From: Vanilla planifolia
Lineage: Eukaryota; Streptophyta; Magnoliopsida; Asparagales; Orchidaceae
NCBI GenBank assembly: GCA_023846275.1
Contig: JAIUJO010000147.1
Coordinates: forward strand, 322,501 to 386,500
Direction of reading: 5' to 3'
DNA: 64,000 bases
In this document: one piece after another, positions 63,489-64,000 of the stretch
Layout: every line of letters starts with the position of its first letter
Numbering within the stretch: the first letter of the stretch is position 1
Notes under the pieces: model-generated
Databases searched by the model: none
What the model was told of the DNA's origin: nothing
Seen by the model: the letters and a program-made list of their open reading frames with translations, nothing else
Program-made: the position numbers and the translations under genes

Positions 63489-63770
63489 ATCGATCGACCT
63501 TTCCAACATTATTTTGGTTATATTGTATGGTTTAAATTTAACATTTTTTTCAATTATTATCTATTTACTTAATATTAAAATAAAACTTAATTATAGTTGA
63601 AGGTTATTTATTTTGATAACTTATGCTAATTCAAAGCATGGTGTCTTCATTAGACTCGATTAGATGACTTTTAATAAATTAAATTGTTTTTTAATTACAA
63701 ATATTTTTTAAAGCTTTTGCAATCTCTATGGTGTATTGATTTATGCATAATTTTACAATTGATGAATAAT
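63489..63770 (-). repeat. Short inverted satellite segment near the end
   Basis: About 280 bp in orientation R: ttttggttatattgtatggt (63513), acttaatattaaaataaaac (63568), tagactcgattagatgactt (63652). It is flanked by F sequence. As at 38861, it is shorter than one monomer and the phase jumps at both ends. Confidence 0.8.
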
Positions 63771-64000
63771 ATAAAAAAGTTATTGAAAAATTGCTAAATA
63801 AATATTTAAATAGAAAGAGATCATCAAGAAAAATAACCACATCTAATAATATTTTTTTTTAAATCTGAACTAATCTTTATTTGTTACAAATTAACAAGAA
63901 AATTAAGAATAAATAGTAATAAAACAATATTTTATTTTTAATTAACAATATATCAAAGTTAGGAAATAAATTGAAATGATTAAATTTAACCAAATCAAAG
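63771..64000 (+). repeat. Satellite, orientation F, cut by the window end
   Basis: The text returns to F (aaatagaaagagatcatcaa at 63809, then aacaagaaaattaagaataa) and runs off the window in the phase aaccaaatcaaag. Confidence 0.82.

Noticed and set aside
2670-64000. The regularly spaced repeats as a CRISPR array
   Set aside because: The unit is about 400 bp with no short identical repeats or unique spacers, and the context is eukaryotic.
1-64000. tRNA, rRNA, telomere repeats or host genes
   Set aside because: I looked for cloverleaf A/B boxes, rRNA-like conserved text, TTTAGGG or similar runs and intron-bearing coding stretches, and found none. A covariance-model and protein-profile search would be decisive.

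Overview
The window is a gene-poor, strongly A+T-rich piece of a eukaryotic nuclear genome. It is most likely from a plant: the only recognisable proteins are decayed Ty1/copia and Ty3/gypsy polyproteins lying inside satellite DNA. I find no intact host gene, tRNA, rRNA, CRISPR array or bacterial signal. Every open reading frame is either a chance frame in repeat DNA or a fragment of a dead retroelement.

About 52 kb is one very old, highly diverged tandem satellite. Its monomer is mostly about 390-430 bp, with many shorter, internally deleted monomers. I orient it by a landmark that reads GATCGAG, about nine bases, CTCGATC. Call the strand reading GAGATCGAGTGTAAC then CATC orientation F and its complement R. 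The layout is: decayed copia fragment on + (1 to about 2665); F array (2670-7265); R array (7266-28822); F (28823-38860); short R (38861-39170); F (39171-41870); retroelement island 1 with gypsy pol on - (41871-45100); F (45101-47296); R (47297-48022); F (48023-52650); retroelement island 2 with copia pol on - (52651-58385); R (58386-58835); F (58836-63488); short R (63489-63770); F to the end. All array boundaries are by eye and good to about 20-50 bp.

Within the array there is structure above the monomer. (1) A 0.65 kb (TTC)n tract interrupts the R array at 11123-11774. It has a 21-bp second-order period in its middle and a pure run at its far end. (2) In the R array, neighbouring monomers share private variants and deletions at a constant offset of about 4.43 kb (19-22 kb versus 23.4-26.5 kb), and at about 5.47 kb to an earlier block (14-15 kb). 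This is a decayed higher-order repeat. (3) F-array DNA at 28.83-31.3 kb is collinear with 60.64-62.75 kb at a constant offset of about 31.45 kb, and the copy is cut by the R/F switch at 28.82 kb. (4) The R segment at 47.30-48.02 kb is a mirror copy of the 0.73 kb immediately to its left, so the two form a palindrome of nearly 1.5 kb.

Nothing here forms a working pathway. The window reads as old pericentromeric or otherwise heterochromatic satellite that has been inverted, duplicated, punctured by retroelements and then left to decay, partly by C-to-T change at CpG sites. All comparisons were done by eye. No alignment or database search was run.
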